64,000 nt of DNA from JAUVXJ01 sp034411995 (GTDB lineage Bacteria > Chloroflexota > Anaerolineae > UBA7937 > B3-Chlor): contig DAOUME010000020.1 in assembly GCA_034411995.1 (NCBI GenBank), forward strand, positions 1 to 64,000, given 5' to 3'. The stretch's first letter is position 1, and each line of letters starts with the position of its first letter. The notes beneath the pieces are model-generated. The model was given only the letters and a program-made list of their open reading frames with translations, had not been told where the DNA came from and searched no databases. This document shows positions 49,070 through 58,602 of the stretch, piece after piece. Made by a program: the position numbers and the translations under genes.

Positions 49070-50359
49070 ATGGAAGAGTCCAGACCCACGAGAGCGCCGT
49101 TCAGAGACGTGTTGAGGAACAGGGATTTCCTGGCCCTGTGGGTGGGTCAGGTCATCTCCCAGATTGGAGATAGTTTCACCTACCTGGCCCTGCTGATCAC
49201 CGTCAATCGGCTGACCGGTTCCACCATGGCTATGGGGGCCATGGTTATCTCCCTGAGCCTGCCGCCACTTGTGTTCAGCTTCCTCGCCGGCGTCGTGGTC
49301 GACCGTGTGGACCGCAAGAAGGTGATGGTTCTCTCAGATCTCCTGCGCGGCCTGCTGGTCCTGGCCTTCCTCACCGTGCGCAGTGCGGATCAGATCTACG
49401 TCTTCTATGTCGTGGGCTTCCTCATGTCATCGGTGAGCGTCTTCTTCAGCCCCGCCAAGACGGCCATGATCCCGCGCATTATCCAGGGAGACGACAAACT
49501 GCTGTCTGCGAACGCCCTTTCACAAACGGTGCGCGTCGTGGCCTTGCTCTTGGGGCCTGCGCTGGCTGGCTTCGCCATCGCCTGGGTGGGCACGGGGCCA
49601 GCATTCCTGGTGGACTCTATCAGCTACGTGCTCTCCGGAACCGCTATCCTGGCCATTAGAACCGATGGGAGGAATGCCGACCAGGAGAGGACCAGCCTGC
49701 ACGTGCTCCGGGACAGGCTTGCTGAGGGCTTGTCCTACACCGCGCACAACAGCACCATCCTGGGCATCGTGGTCACCCTCCTGGTCGCTCTACTGGGTGT
49801 GGGAGCCATCGAGGTACTTTTCGTCCCCTTTCTGCAAGGTCAGTTTGGGGCCGGTCCGGAAGCACTGGGCTTTGTGCAGACCACCCAGGGCATCGGCATG
49901 CTGCTGGGAAGCGCCCTCATCGGCAGCCTGGCCGCCCGGTTCAGGCTCACCCGTATCATCGCCTGGTCCGTAGCCCTGCTGGGCGCCGCCATCGCCGTCT
50001 GCGGCACCCTGAACCACTATGCGTTGGTCCCGTTGGCCACTCTCGTGGTCGGCCTCAGTCTAGCACCCCTGAATGCCGCCTTGAGCACGCTGATGCAGGT
50101 CGCCGTGCCCGACGCCAAGCTGGGCAGGGTGAGCAGTGTGGTAGACACAACCGGAACCGTGAGCTACCTCATCTCCATGGGCAGTGCTGCTGTTCTGGCC
50201 GACGTCATAGGGATCCGGACCGTTTTCATAGCCGCCGGCGTCATCACCGCCCTCTCCGTACTGCCAGCCCTGACGATGATGAAAGAACCCGAGAGCACAG
50301 CGCACCCTGCCCCGGGGGCGCGCCGCCAACGCTCGACGGACCAGCTAGTGGAGGTGTGA
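49070..50359 (+). CDS. MFS efflux transporter (MFS_3 / macrolide-efflux-like)
   Basis: 429-residue permease with about twelve helices. The N-terminus 'FRDVLRNRDFLALWVGQVISQIGDSFTYLALLITV' is typical of MFS_3 (Mef/EntS-type) exporters, and the loop 'GVVVDRVDRKKVMVLSDLLRG' is the family's variant of the MFS signature. It should export drugs or siderophore-like molecules at the cost of the proton gradient. The stop of the DUF2089 gene is 2 nt upstream, showing operon organisation. Specific substrate not determinable. Confidence 0.88.
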   Translation: MEESRPTRAPFRDVLRNRDFLALWVGQVISQIGDSFTYLALLITVNRLTGSTMAMGAMVISLSLPPLVFSFLAGVVVDRVDRKKVMVLSDLLRGLLVLAFLTVRSADQIYVFYVVGFLMSSVSVFFSPAKTAMIPRIIQGDDKLLSANALSQTVRVVALLLGPALAGFAIAWVGTGPAFLVDSISYVLSGTAILAIRTDGRNADQERTSLHVLRDRLAEGLSYTAHNSTILGIVVTLLVALLGVGAIEVLFVPFLQGQFGAGPEALGFVQTTQGIGMLLGSALIGSLAARFRLTRIIAWSVALLGAAIAVCGTLNHYALVPLATLVVGLSLAPLNAALSTLMQVAVPDAKLGRVSSVVDTTGTVSYLISMGSAAVLADVIGIRTVFIAAGVITALSVLPALTMMKEPESTAHPAPGARRQRSTDQLVEV

Positions 50360-50362
50360 ACC

Positions 50363-51427
50363 ATGCTTGCGGGTTTGGCGGAGGAGGACACCAGCGCACG
50401 CGGATTGCGACCCTTCAACCCACTGCTGGATCTGAGGCCGGCCATAGAACTGATCGAACTCGCCTTCGGCGAGGCGTTGGACCCCTTGAGCCGCGACACC
50501 CTGCACGAGATGCGAGCCCTGGCCTGGCTGCTAGGACCGCTGTTCTGGGTGTTCAGCGCCATCCGTTCGCCCCTGGCCGACTCCTACAGTGGTTTCGTAT
50601 GGGTGGAGCGAGGCAGCATCGTGGGTAACGTGACTGTACACCGTCGATACTCCGAGAAGCAGGGCTGGTTCATCAGCAACCTGGCCGTACATCCAGATTA
50701 CCGCCAGAGGGGGATCGCTCGCGACTTGGTGACCGCTGGCCTGGAGATGGCGCGACGAAAGGGAGCCCAGCGGATCAGCCTGGAGGTGAGAGCCAACAAC
50801 GTCACGGCCAGGAAGCTGTACGAGGGCCTCGGTTTCCGAGAAGTCGACTCGGCCAGCAGAATGCGCATGTACCCCCTGGCCAGTGCCAGGCCGGTGGCCT
50901 CCGAGGGGTACACAGTCGAGACGGTGGGCGCAGAACGATGGCCAGGACTCCTTCGACTGACCAGGGAAACCCTAACTCCTGAGGCCACAGAGATCATGCC
51001 GGGCGAAGAAGAGATCTACCAGCGATCGTGGCCTCGACGGCTGGCCTCCGAACTAGGTGACCTGCTGAATGGCCGCACCACTCTCCGGCTGGTCGCGGAG
51101 AAGCGCGGTGAGATTGCTGGTGTCGTCACCCTGCACACGGGCGGCCTCTTGCGTGCCCACGTCCTCCATCTGATGGTACATCCAGCGCATCGAGGTCAGG
51201 TGGAGGAAACGCTGTTGACGAGCGCACTTTCCGCGCTCAAGACCGATCGCTCGCACGAGCTGGTGGCCAGGATCCACCCCTCCTACGACCAAGCCCGCCA
51301 GGTCTTCACGAAATACGGGTTCGCAGAGGAAGAGACACTGGAACTGCTAACACTGAGCTTGAAGGATAAAAAGGAGAAGAACCATGACCACCGACGAGGA
51401 GAGACTTCAGATCCTGAGGATGATTGA
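50363..51427 (+). CDS. GNAT-family protein with two acetyltransferase-like halves
   Basis: 354-residue protein. The first half has the GNAT acetyl-CoA motif 'NLAVHPDYRQRGIARDLVTAGLEMA' with the Q/RxxGxG/A-type pyrophosphate loop RQRGIA, and 'NVTARKLYEGLGFREV'. The second half repeats the fold in weaker form ('LHLMVHPAHRGQVEETLLTSAL', 'ARQVFTKYGFAEE'). The tandem arrangement resembles mycothiol synthase and other double GNATs, though the substrate is unknown. The 3' end overlaps the next gene by 44 nt. Confidence 0.85.
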   Translation: MLAGLAEEDTSARGLRPFNPLLDLRPAIELIELAFGEALDPLSRDTLHEMRALAWLLGPLFWVFSAIRSPLADSYSGFVWVERGSIVGNVTVHRRYSEKQGWFISNLAVHPDYRQRGIARDLVTAGLEMARRKGAQRISLEVRANNVTARKLYEGLGFREVDSASRMRMYPLASARPVASEGYTVETVGAERWPGLLRLTRETLTPEATEIMPGEEEIYQRSWPRRLASELGDLLNGRTTLRLVAEKRGEIAGVVTLHTGGLLRAHVLHLMVHPAHRGQVEETLLTSALSALKTDRSHELVARIHPSYDQARQVFTKYGFAEEETLELLTLSLKDKKEKNHDHRRGETSDPEDD

Positions 51428-51746
51428 AGGGGGCCAGGTCACGGCCGAGGAAGGAGCCAAGCTTCTCGATGCTCTGGAAGGGCCTTCAAGCGGCGAGCAA
51501 GCCGGCGGCTCTCCGCGCTGGTTCCGCGTCCGCGTCACCGACCTCCGTACCGGCAAACACAAGGTGAACATCAACCTGCCCATGAAGCTCCTGGACGTCG
51601 GAGCGAAGATTGGAGCGAAGTTCGGTGCGCCGGCCGATCTGGACATCGAGGAGATCATAAGGGCGATCAAGGAAGGTGCCCAGGGGAAAATCGTCGACGT
51701 GGAAGACATCGAAGAAGGAGAGCGCGTCGAGATATACGTGGAGTAG
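51384..51746 (+). CDS. SHOCT/YvlB-like envelope-stress protein
   Basis: 120-residue cytosolic protein. The N-terminal helix pair 'EERLQILRMIEGGQVTAEEGAKLLDAL' matches the SHOCT-like head of YvlB/LiaX proteins. A second part 'RWFRVRVTDLRTGKHKVNINLPMKLLDVGAKIGAKF' and an acidic tail (DVEDIEEGERVEIYVE) follow the same family. It starts 44 nt inside the GNAT gene. The adjacent YvlD-like gene reproduces the yvlB-yvlD pairing of Bacillus. Confidence 0.78.
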   Translation: MTTDEERLQILRMIEGGQVTAEEGAKLLDALEGPSSGEQAGGSPRWFRVRVTDLRTGKHKVNINLPMKLLDVGAKIGAKFGAPADLDIEEIIRAIKEGAQGKIVDVEDIEEGERVEIYVE

Positions 51747-51747
51747 G

Positions 51748-51777
51748 TTGACTAACACCCGCTCGCACGTGTAGAAT
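51748..51777 (+). promoter_or_regulatory. promoter of the YvlD-like gene
   Basis: TTGACT (51748-51753), 18-nt spacer, TAGAAT (51772-51777), starting one nucleotide after the preceding stop codon. Confidence 0.6.
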
Positions 51778-51817
51778 CGGGGCCAAAGGTCAGAATGCTG
51801 AACGGAGGTCTATCCCC

Positions 51818-52186
51818 ATGATGCGGAAGATCCTGCTACGGCTGCTCATCAACGCCATAGCCTTATGGGTGGCCGTCCAGATTGTGCCGGGCATCCACGC
51901 AGAGAGCCCTCTCACCATCCTCGTCGTTGCCCTGATCTTCGGTGCCGTCAACGCCCTTCTACGGCCGCTGGTCAAGTTCTTCACCTGCCCCATGATCATC
52001 GTGACCTTGGGACTCTTCATCTTCGTGATCAACGCCGTCATGCTGTGGTTCACAGCCTGGGTGGCCGGGAGACTGAATCTCGGCTTCAGTATAGACGGAG
52101 GGTTCTGGCCCGCCTTCTGGGGTGCCCTGGTGATCAGCGCGGTGAGCCTGGCCATCAGCTTGCTGATCAAGGAGGAGAAGGACTAG
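51818..52186 (+). CDS. phage-holin-superfamily-IV membrane protein (YvlD-like)
   Basis: 122-residue protein with four hydrophobic helices and the conserved core 'LLINAIALWVAVQIVPGIHAES', 'ALIFGAVNALLRPLVKFFTCPMIIVTLGLFIFVINAVMLW' of PF04020 (4-TMS holin superfamily IV, YvlD type). These proteins are chromosomal envelope-stress genes rather than phage holins. GGAGG before the ATG. It may be expressed from its own promoter as well as the upstream operon, and follows the YvlB-like gene. Confidence 0.85.
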   Translation: MMRKILLRLLINAIALWVAVQIVPGIHAESPLTILVVALIFGAVNALLRPLVKFFTCPMIIVTLGLFIFVINAVMLWFTAWVAGRLNLGFSIDGGFWPAFWGALVISAVSLAISLLIKEEKD

Positions 52187-52230
52187 TACAGCCTCTCAAG
52201 ATAGCCCTGCCTCCGAACACGATACTGATC

Positions 52231-53856
52231 CTAGAGGGCACCCAGTGAGGTGTGGTAGCTGAGCAAGACCTCACCCTCAGGACCCAGGAAGGTGAAGGAG
52301 ACCTGGTCATCGGGGGCAAGCCCAGGAGGCAGGGGCACACCATCGAGCTGTGGGCTGTCCGGGCTGACTATCGTCTCACGGCGGGATAGGACCTCATCTC
52401 CCACGGTCAAGAGCGCTGTGCCCGATTGCGGCGAAGTGGCCGCCAGTCCCAGCCGCAGCAGGTTATCCTCGAGATCGAGATTCACGGCGAGGTCGCGGTT
52501 GGCGTAGTCCAGTCCCCCTATGGCCTGGAAGGGGTACCAGTACTCGATCCAGCTTCTGCTTCCCTCAGGTTCCAGGCTGAGGTCGTCCTCGGGCCAGAAG
52601 GTCCTGTTAGGACCACCCCACATCTCGAAGTATTGACTTCCGTCATCGGTGTACTCTGATGCGTACGCGGACTCAGATCCCCAGGCGAACAGCTTGACCC
52701 CGGGGACCGCCTCCCTGGAGTAGATGCGGGCCACGCCCAGGCCGGTATCGTGATTGTACGCCCCCACGAAACCCTCGCCCGGCTCGGGGAGGAAGAAACC
52801 AAGCCAATCGTGCCAGTTGTAATACCAGGACAGATCCCTGCCCTCCCACATCGGCCAACTCACGATGGCTCTCTCCCCAGGCAGCCCGCTTTGGGGACCC
52901 GCGCTGTGTATGACCACCTCGTCGTCGGGATAGATGAACTCCGTGTTGGGTGATACGGACGAGCTACCCAGGGTCAGCATGGCGTTGGTCCAATACTGAT
53001 AGCTGATCGTGGCGCCGGTAGGGTTCTCGATCGTGGGGCGTATGCTGAAGTACGCCGTGTCTGGAGCCAGTGCGATCTGCACGCTCACGCGAGGCCGGGC
53101 ATCGGTGGTGTCCCTCACGGTCACCGTCGCTCCCTCGGATGAAGTCTCCACCGAGTAGCTCCACGGCACCCCCCACTCGTAGCCGTGTTCGTTGACCGGA
53201 AAGGCCCACTCCATCCCTCCCACTGCCAACCACCAGTTCTCCTCCCGCGTCAGCGGTCCCCACCGGGTGGGCTTCACCACGTGGTTGCGGTAGAAGATGT
53301 TCTGTTCGCTGGGCTTGAAGACACACTCGTACAGCCGTCCCCCCAACTCCGGCAAGATGGTCAATCGCAGATTCCGGTTCTCCAGCAGAATGGCCGTGAA
53401 GGGCCTCAGCACGGTGGACTCTGGCGCAGGTTCGCCGTAGGCGGCGCGGTCCAGCCACGAATACGGCACGCCTCGCTGTTCGTCGAGGGCCTGCCTGAGA
53501 TACGGATCGTACACATAGGCGGGAAGAGAGACGGTCGTCTCTCGGACGAGGACTTGATCACCCGGCAATGGGGGCGGCACCTCGGCAGTAGCCGTGGGCG
53601 GCGCAGAGGGCGTCCAGGTGGGCTGCAACGCGACGGAAGGCGACGGTGATTCCTCCGCTATATGGCTGGGAACCAGGGTGGGACTCGGGCTGGTCTCCTC
53701 ACCGGTTCCGGTCACCAGCGTGACGCCAGGAGAGGGAACCGACACAGCCGGCGGCACCATAGTGGGCGGAGGCGGGCTCACCACCTCCCGGCAGCCCGGG
53801 AGCAAGAACAAACAAGAAGCCCACGCAGCGACCAAACAGCAGACAATCCGCTTCAT
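52231..53856 (-). CDS. DUF5107-domain lipoprotein
   Basis: 541-residue exported lipoprotein: signal peptide 'MKRIVCCLVAAWASCLFLLPGC' with lipidated Cys, a Pro/Thr/Ser-rich linker to about residue 95, then a domain beginning 'VLVRETTVSLPAYVYDPYLRQALDEQRGVPYSWLDRAAYGEP' with 'NRNLRLTILPELGGRLYECVFKPSEQNIFYRNH', the DUF5107 signature of a galactose-mutarotase-like fold. It could bind or modify carbohydrates. The ATG at 53856 is preceded by GAGGGG. It is divergent from dnaE. No catalytic assignment is possible. Confidence 0.8.
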   Translation of the reverse strand: MKRIVCCLVAAWASCLFLLPGCREVVSPPPPTMVPPAVSVPSPGVTLVTGTGEETSPSPTLVPSHIAEESPSPSVALQPTWTPSAPPTATAEVPPPLPGDQVLVRETTVSLPAYVYDPYLRQALDEQRGVPYSWLDRAAYGEPAPESTVLRPFTAILLENRNLRLTILPELGGRLYECVFKPSEQNIFYRNHVVKPTRWGPLTREENWWLAVGGMEWAFPVNEHGYEWGVPWSYSVETSSEGATVTVRDTTDARPRVSVQIALAPDTAYFSIRPTIENPTGATISYQYWTNAMLTLGSSSVSPNTEFIYPDDEVVIHSAGPQSGLPGERAIVSWPMWEGRDLSWYYNWHDWLGFFLPEPGEGFVGAYNHDTGLGVARIYSREAVPGVKLFAWGSESAYASEYTDDGSQYFEMWGGPNRTFWPEDDLSLEPEGSRSWIEYWYPFQAIGGLDYANRDLAVNLDLEDNLLRLGLAATSPQSGTALLTVGDEVLSRRETIVSPDSPQLDGVPLPPGLAPDDQVSFTFLGPEGEVLLSYHTSLGAL

Positions 53857-54000
53857 GTCCCAGTTACCCCTCAGCCGACGGCCCACGTCCTATCGTACCA
53901 TAGCAGCGATGGGCCCAGCAAGGAGTGGAAACAACCGTCAGCGAACAAGCTTAAAAGTGCCCCCCTCCACCGAACTGAACTCTCGCGGCCAGGCCTTTTG

Positions 54001-54009
54001 TGCTATAAT
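54001..54009 (+). promoter_or_regulatory. extended -10 promoter of dnaE
   Basis: TGCTATAAT: TG at 54001-54002 and TATAAT at 54004-54009 form an extended -10; no clear -35 is seen 17 nt upstream. Confidence 0.5.
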
Positions 54010-54057
54010 GAGACCAGGTCATCCCCGAGAAGTGCGGACTTCTGAGAGTTCGACGCA

Positions 54058-57000
54058 ATGGCTGAGTTTGTCCATCTCCACGTCCATAGCGAGTACTCCC
54101 TGCTGGACGGCCTGAGCCGGATTGAAGACCTGGTTCAGCGTACGAGAGAACTGGGGATGGGGGCTCTGGCCATCACCGACCATGGTGTGATGTACGGCGC
54201 TCTGGGCTTCTACCAGAAGGCCATACAGAGCGGCATCAAGCCCATCGTCGGGTGCGAGATGTACCTGGCCCGCCGGAACATGCACAGCCGGCGGCCACAG
54301 ACAGACGGGCGACCCTACCACCTAGTCCTCATCGCTGAGGATCAGCAGGGGTACCAGAATCTGCTGGAGATGACCACCAAAAGCCACCTCGATGGTTTCT
54401 ACTACAAACCCCGCATAGACAAAGAATTGCTGGCGCAGCACAGCGACGGCCTGGTGGCTCTCTCCGCGTGCGCGAAAGGAGAGGTTGCACAGCTACTCAC
54501 CAGGGGCGAGTACGAAGATGCCCGGCGTGCAGCGGCCTGGTACCACGAACTGCTTGGCCCCGGTAGATTCTATCTGGAATTGCAGGAGCACGATATTCCC
54601 GAGCTCGCCCCCCTCAACCGCCAGTTGATCTCCTTGTCGCGCGAGCTCGACATCCCGCTGGTGGCGACCAACGACGTGCACTACGTGCGCGCGGAAGATC
54701 TCCAGGCTCACGACCTTCTCCTCTGCATCCAGACCAACACCACTATCAACGATCCGAAGCGCATGAAGATGCAAGGGACGGGATACCACCTGAGAAGCCC
54801 CGCCGAGATGGCAGTGCTATTCAGTGAGGTACCAGAGGCCCTGGCCAACACCGTGGAGATCGCTGAGCGCTGCAACCTCAGCTTCGATTTCGACACTCTC
54901 CACCTGCCCCCCTTTGACGTCCCCGACGGACATACCACCGAGAGCTATCTCGCGCACCTGTGCCGCGAGGGGCTGAGGCAACGGTACGACCAGCTCAAGC
55001 CCGAAGTCGAGGCTCGACTCGAGCACGAGCTCCAGCTCGTCAGTGAGATGGGCTTTGCCGGTTACTTCCTCATCGTCTGGGATCTGATCCGTTTCTCGAA
55101 GGAGAGAGGCATCCTCGTCGGTCCTGGCAGGGGCTCAGCGGCAGGCAGCATCGTCTCCTACTGCCTGGGCATCACAGATCTCGACCCCCTCGAACACGGG
55201 CTCTTCTTCGAACGGTTCCTGAACCCCGGCAGACGCACCATGCCGGACATAGACATGGATTTCCCTGAGGATCGCCGCGCAGAGGTCATGGCCTACGCCG
55301 TGCAGAAGTACGGCCAGGATCATGTGGCTCAGATCATCACCTTCGGAACCATGGCCGCCAGGGCGGCCATCCGCGACGCCGGGCGCGCCCTGGATCTGCC
55401 GCCAGGCGAAGTGGACAAGACGGCCAAGCTCATTCCCTTCGGCTTCTCCATCGAGGGGGCTCTGCAGGCCGTCCCCGAACTGAAGCAGCTCTACGACGAA
55501 CAAAGCTACATTCGCGAGTTGATAGAGGCAGCCAGGAGTCTGGAAGGCGGGGTAAGACACGCTTCCACCCACGCGGCTGGCGTGGTGATCACCGACGAGC
55601 CTCTCACAAAGTACGTCCCGCTGCAACGGGCGATCAAGGGCGACGGCGTCATCACGCAATACCCCATGGCCGAGCTGGAGAGCATCGGCTTGCTCAAGAT
55701 GGACTTCCTCGGGCTATCGACGCTGACGGTCATTCAACGAGCACGGGATCTGATCAAGGAATCTCGCGGCATCGAACTGCGGCTGGATCAGATCGACCTG
55801 GATGACCCGGAGTTGTACCGCCTGCTGTCCGAGGGAGAGGTCACCGGCGTCTTTCAGGTGGAAGGCTCAGGGATGCGTCGAGTGCTGCGCGAACTGCGGC
55901 CATCCTGCTTCGGCGACGTGATGGCTGCCCTGGCGCTGTACCGCCCTGGCCCCATGGAGCAAATCCCCGATTTCATCAAGTGCAAGCACGGCGAGATGCC
56001 CATAGAGTACAAAGTCCCGCAATTGGAACCCATACTGGAAGAGACCTACGGCGTGATCGTGTATCAGGAGCAGATCATCCGCATGGCGCAAGAGCTAGCC
56101 GGCTTTACGACCAGCGAAGCGGACATGTTCCGCCACGCCATCGGCAAGAAGAAAGCGGCGGAGCTTGGGGCCCAGCGTGGCAAGTTCATTCGCGGACTGG
56201 TCGACAATGGCATTGGCCAGAAGACCGCCGAAGAGATCTTCGGGATGATCGAGTACTTCGCCCGATATGGCTTCAACAAGGCCCACGCGGCGGCCTACGC
56301 TGTAATCACCTGCCAGACCGCCTACCTCAAGGCCCACTACCCTGTGGAGTATATGACGGCGCTGTTGACCGTGGACAAGGACGACAACGACCGGGTGGCC
56401 CTGGAAGTGGCTGACTGTCGTCGTCTGGAGATCCCCGTCCTCCCTCCCAGTGTCAACCACAGCGACCTTCACTTCACTATCGAGAAGTGCGTGTCCGACA
56501 CTGGCCACCGCGAACGAGGCCTCGCAGGTAACTCCGGAATTCGCTTTGGCCTGGGAGCGATCAAGAACGTCGGCGAGGGCCCCGTTGGAGCCATTCTCCA
56601 GGGCCGCCAGGACCGTCCGTTCAGAGACCTTGGCGACTTCTGTAGCCGCGTTGACTTGCGCCAGGTAAACCGCCGAGCTCTGGACAGCCTCATCCGGTGC
56701 GGAGCACTCGACGAGTTCGGGCCGAGGGGCCAACTCCTCGACAGCATCGACACCATGATGGCCATCAGCCAGCATGCCCATCACGCCCAGGAAATCGGAC
56801 AACTGCTCATGTTCGACCTCGGCAAAGAGGCCGCGGTGACGCTCGACCTGACCGGAGGTCGCGAGGTGCCTCGCCGTACGGCGCTGTCCTGGGAGAAGGA
56901 GTTGCTGGGGCTCTACATCTCGGAGCACCCCCTGGAACGCATGGCTGCCACGTTGGAAAAACACACCACGGCCATGTGCGGCGAGATAGACAAGAGCCTG

Positions 57001-57600
57001 CACAGGCAGACGGTGATCCTGGCCGGCATGGTCTCCAGAATACGTCGCATCACGACCAAGAACGACCAACTGATGGCCTTCGCGGAGCTCGAGGATTTGC
57101 AGGGCAGCGTGGAAATCGTGATCTTTCCAGATGCCTACGAGAAGACACGTGAGCTGTGGAAGCCAGACAACCTGCTGCTGGTGAGAGGCACCGTACAGAT
57201 CAGAGATGACGTACCCAAGGTGATCTGCGAATCGGCCGTGGACTATCATTCGTGGGCCCAGGAGTCCGCGGCCGATGAAACCGAAGAGACACTACCCAGG
57301 GTTCAGCATCGGCTACACATCAACATCCCTCGGACTGGGGACCAGCAGGAAGATGTGAAGCTCCTGAGTGAGATCCATTCGATGCTGACCAGCCAACCCG
57401 GGGACGATGTGTTCAATCTCTACGTGCGTCGTCGCGAGCGGCTCGTGCAGCTCATCTTCCCCAACGAGACGACCACCTACTGTCCGGCTCTGGCGAAGGC
57501 GGTTACCGACCTACTGGGAGAGGGGTGTTTGAGGGTGGAGACTCTCCGGAGTCCGCGCTCCCCAGCATCCTGGGCAGCCGACCCAGCGAATCCCTACTAG
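54058..57600 (+). CDS. dnaE: DNA polymerase III alpha subunit
   Basis: 1180-residue catalytic subunit of the replicative polymerase. The N-terminal PHP domain starts 'HLHVHSEYSLLDGL', the palm contains PDIDMDF at 396-402 with the catalytic aspartates (397, 399), and 'GRGSAAGSIVSYCLGITDLDPL', 'GVRHASTHAAGVVI', 'FRHAIGKKKAAE', 'YGFNKAHAAAYA' follow. The C-terminus carries the helix-hairpin-helix and an OB-fold ('ILAGMVSRIRRITTKNDQLMAFAELEDLQGSVE'). Length and domain order are those of DnaE1. The pfkA gene follows after 18 nt, an uncommon neighbour that suggests shared transcription. Confidence 0.96.
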   Translation: MAEFVHLHVHSEYSLLDGLSRIEDLVQRTRELGMGALAITDHGVMYGALGFYQKAIQSGIKPIVGCEMYLARRNMHSRRPQTDGRPYHLVLIAEDQQGYQNLLEMTTKSHLDGFYYKPRIDKELLAQHSDGLVALSACAKGEVAQLLTRGEYEDARRAAAWYHELLGPGRFYLELQEHDIPELAPLNRQLISLSRELDIPLVATNDVHYVRAEDLQAHDLLLCIQTNTTINDPKRMKMQGTGYHLRSPAEMAVLFSEVPEALANTVEIAERCNLSFDFDTLHLPPFDVPDGHTTESYLAHLCREGLRQRYDQLKPEVEARLEHELQLVSEMGFAGYFLIVWDLIRFSKERGILVGPGRGSAAGSIVSYCLGITDLDPLEHGLFFERFLNPGRRTMPDIDMDFPEDRRAEVMAYAVQKYGQDHVAQIITFGTMAARAAIRDAGRALDLPPGEVDKTAKLIPFGFSIEGALQAVPELKQLYDEQSYIRELIEAARSLEGGVRHASTHAAGVVITDEPLTKYVPLQRAIKGDGVITQYPMAELESIGLLKMDFLGLSTLTVIQRARDLIKESRGIELRLDQIDLDDPELYRLLSEGEVTGVFQVEGSGMRRVLRELRPSCFGDVMAALALYRPGPMEQIPDFIKCKHGEMPIEYKVPQLEPILEETYGVIVYQEQIIRMAQELAGFTTSEADMFRHAIGKKKAAELGAQRGKFIRGLVDNGIGQKTAEEIFGMIEYFARYGFNKAHAAAYAVITCQTAYLKAHYPVEYMTALLTVDKDDNDRVALEVADCRRLEIPVLPPSVNHSDLHFTIEKCVSDTGHRERGLAGNSGIRFGLGAIKNVGEGPVGAILQGRQDRPFRDLGDFCSRVDLRQVNRRALDSLIRCGALDEFGPRGQLLDSIDTMMAISQHAHHAQEIGQLLMFDLGKEAAVTLDLTGGREVPRRTALSWEKELLGLYISEHPLERMAATLEKHTTAMCGEIDKSLHRQTVILAGMVSRIRRITTKNDQLMAFAELEDLQGSVEIVIFPDAYEKTRELWKPDNLLLVRGTVQIRDDVPKVICESAVDYHSWAQESAADETEETLPRVQHRLHINIPRTGDQQEDVKLLSEIHSMLTSQPGDDVFNLYVRRRERLVQLIFPNETTTYCPALAKAVTDLLGEGCLRVETLRSPRSPASWAADPANPY

Positions 57601-57618
57601 CGAAAGGATGGGGTACAG

Positions 57619-58602
57619 ATGAGGAGACTTGGGGTGCTGACTAGCGGTGGTGACGCTCCTGGGACGAACGCCTCTATCAGGGCGGTGGTGAGAACGGCCA
57701 TCTATCACGACTTCGAAGTCCTGGGCATACGCCGCGGATACGTCGGACTGATGGACGAGGAATTCGAGAGGCTGGACGGACGCTTCGTGGGAGGGATCGC
57801 CCACCGCGGAGGAACCATCCTCAAGACGGCGCGGACGGATGCATTCAAGACCGAAGAGGGAATACGCAGGGCCCTCCAGAACCTGGAAAGGCAGCAGGTC
57901 GACGTTCTGGTAATCCTTGGAGGCGATGGGTCCCTGAGGGGAGCGCTGCGCTTGAAGGAAGCAGGCTTCCCCGTCGTCGGCGTTCCAGCCACCATCGACA
58001 ACGACGTGGCCTTCACCGACATGGCCCTGGGAGTGGACACGGCCATGAACACAGCCCTCAGGGCCATAGACCGGATCAAGGACACCGCCACCTCACACCG
58101 ACGAGCCTTCCTGGTGCAGACCATGGGCCGCGATTCAGGCTACCTGGCCCTCATGGTGGGCATGGCCAGTGCAGCCGAAGCGATCATCATTCCCGAAGTG
58201 CCCGCAAGCTGCGCTACGATCCTGGAAATGATCAAAGACGCCCACGGAAAGGGCAAGGCTCACTTCATCGCCGTGGTGGCCGAGGGGGCCAAACCCGACT
58301 GCCTGACCATCGACCGGTACCTCAAAGACCGCGAGGCGGAGCTGGGCTTCGGGGTCCGAGTCAGCATCCTGGGGTACATCCAGCGCGGTGGCTCCCCAAC
58401 CGCCTTTGATCGGTTGCTGGGCACGCGCCTCGGTGTGAAAGCAGTGGAGGAACTGGCCGAGGGACGACACGGGACGATGGCCGGGCTGGTAGGTTCACGA
58501 GTGATAGCCACCAATCTCGAGGACGTGATGGCCAAACCCAGGGCGCTAGATCTCTCCCTGTACGAGCTGGCTCAGAGGCTGGAGATCTACCCAGAGCCTT
58601 AG
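57619..58602 (+). CDS. pfkA: 6-phosphofructokinase
   Basis: 327-residue glycolytic enzyme phosphorylating fructose 6-phosphate. 'GVLTSGGDAPGTNASIRAVVR' opens the family, GGDGS at 101-105 has Gly104 as in ATP-dependent enzymes, and the catalytic block PATIDND (123-129) holds Asp127. Alanine at 124 replaces the Gly of ATP-type or Lys of pyrophosphate-type enzymes, so phosphoryl donor is likely ATP but not fully certain. 'MGRDSGYLALMVGMASAAE' and 'ILGYIQRGGSPTAFDR' complete the active site. Good ribosome binding site 18 nt after dnaE. Confidence 0.95.
   Translation: MRRLGVLTSGGDAPGTNASIRAVVRTAIYHDFEVLGIRRGYVGLMDEEFERLDGRFVGGIAHRGGTILKTARTDAFKTEEGIRRALQNLERQQVDVLVILGGDGSLRGALRLKEAGFPVVGVPATIDNDVAFTDMALGVDTAMNTALRAIDRIKDTATSHRRAFLVQTMGRDSGYLALMVGMASAAEAIIIPEVPASCATILEMIKDAHGKGKAHFIAVVAEGAKPDCLTIDRYLKDREAELGFGVRVSILGYIQRGGSPTAFDRLLGTRLGVKAVEELAEGRHGTMAGLVGSRVIATNLEDVMAKPRALDLSLYELAQRLEIYPEP

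Noticed and set aside
51818..52186. Phage holin and hence prophage remnant
   Set aside because: PF04020-type YvlD proteins are chromosomal; no phage genes are present around it.
56095..57249. 384-codon open frame antisense to dnaE
   Set aside because: No motifs or ribosome binding site; dnaE is intact on the other strand.
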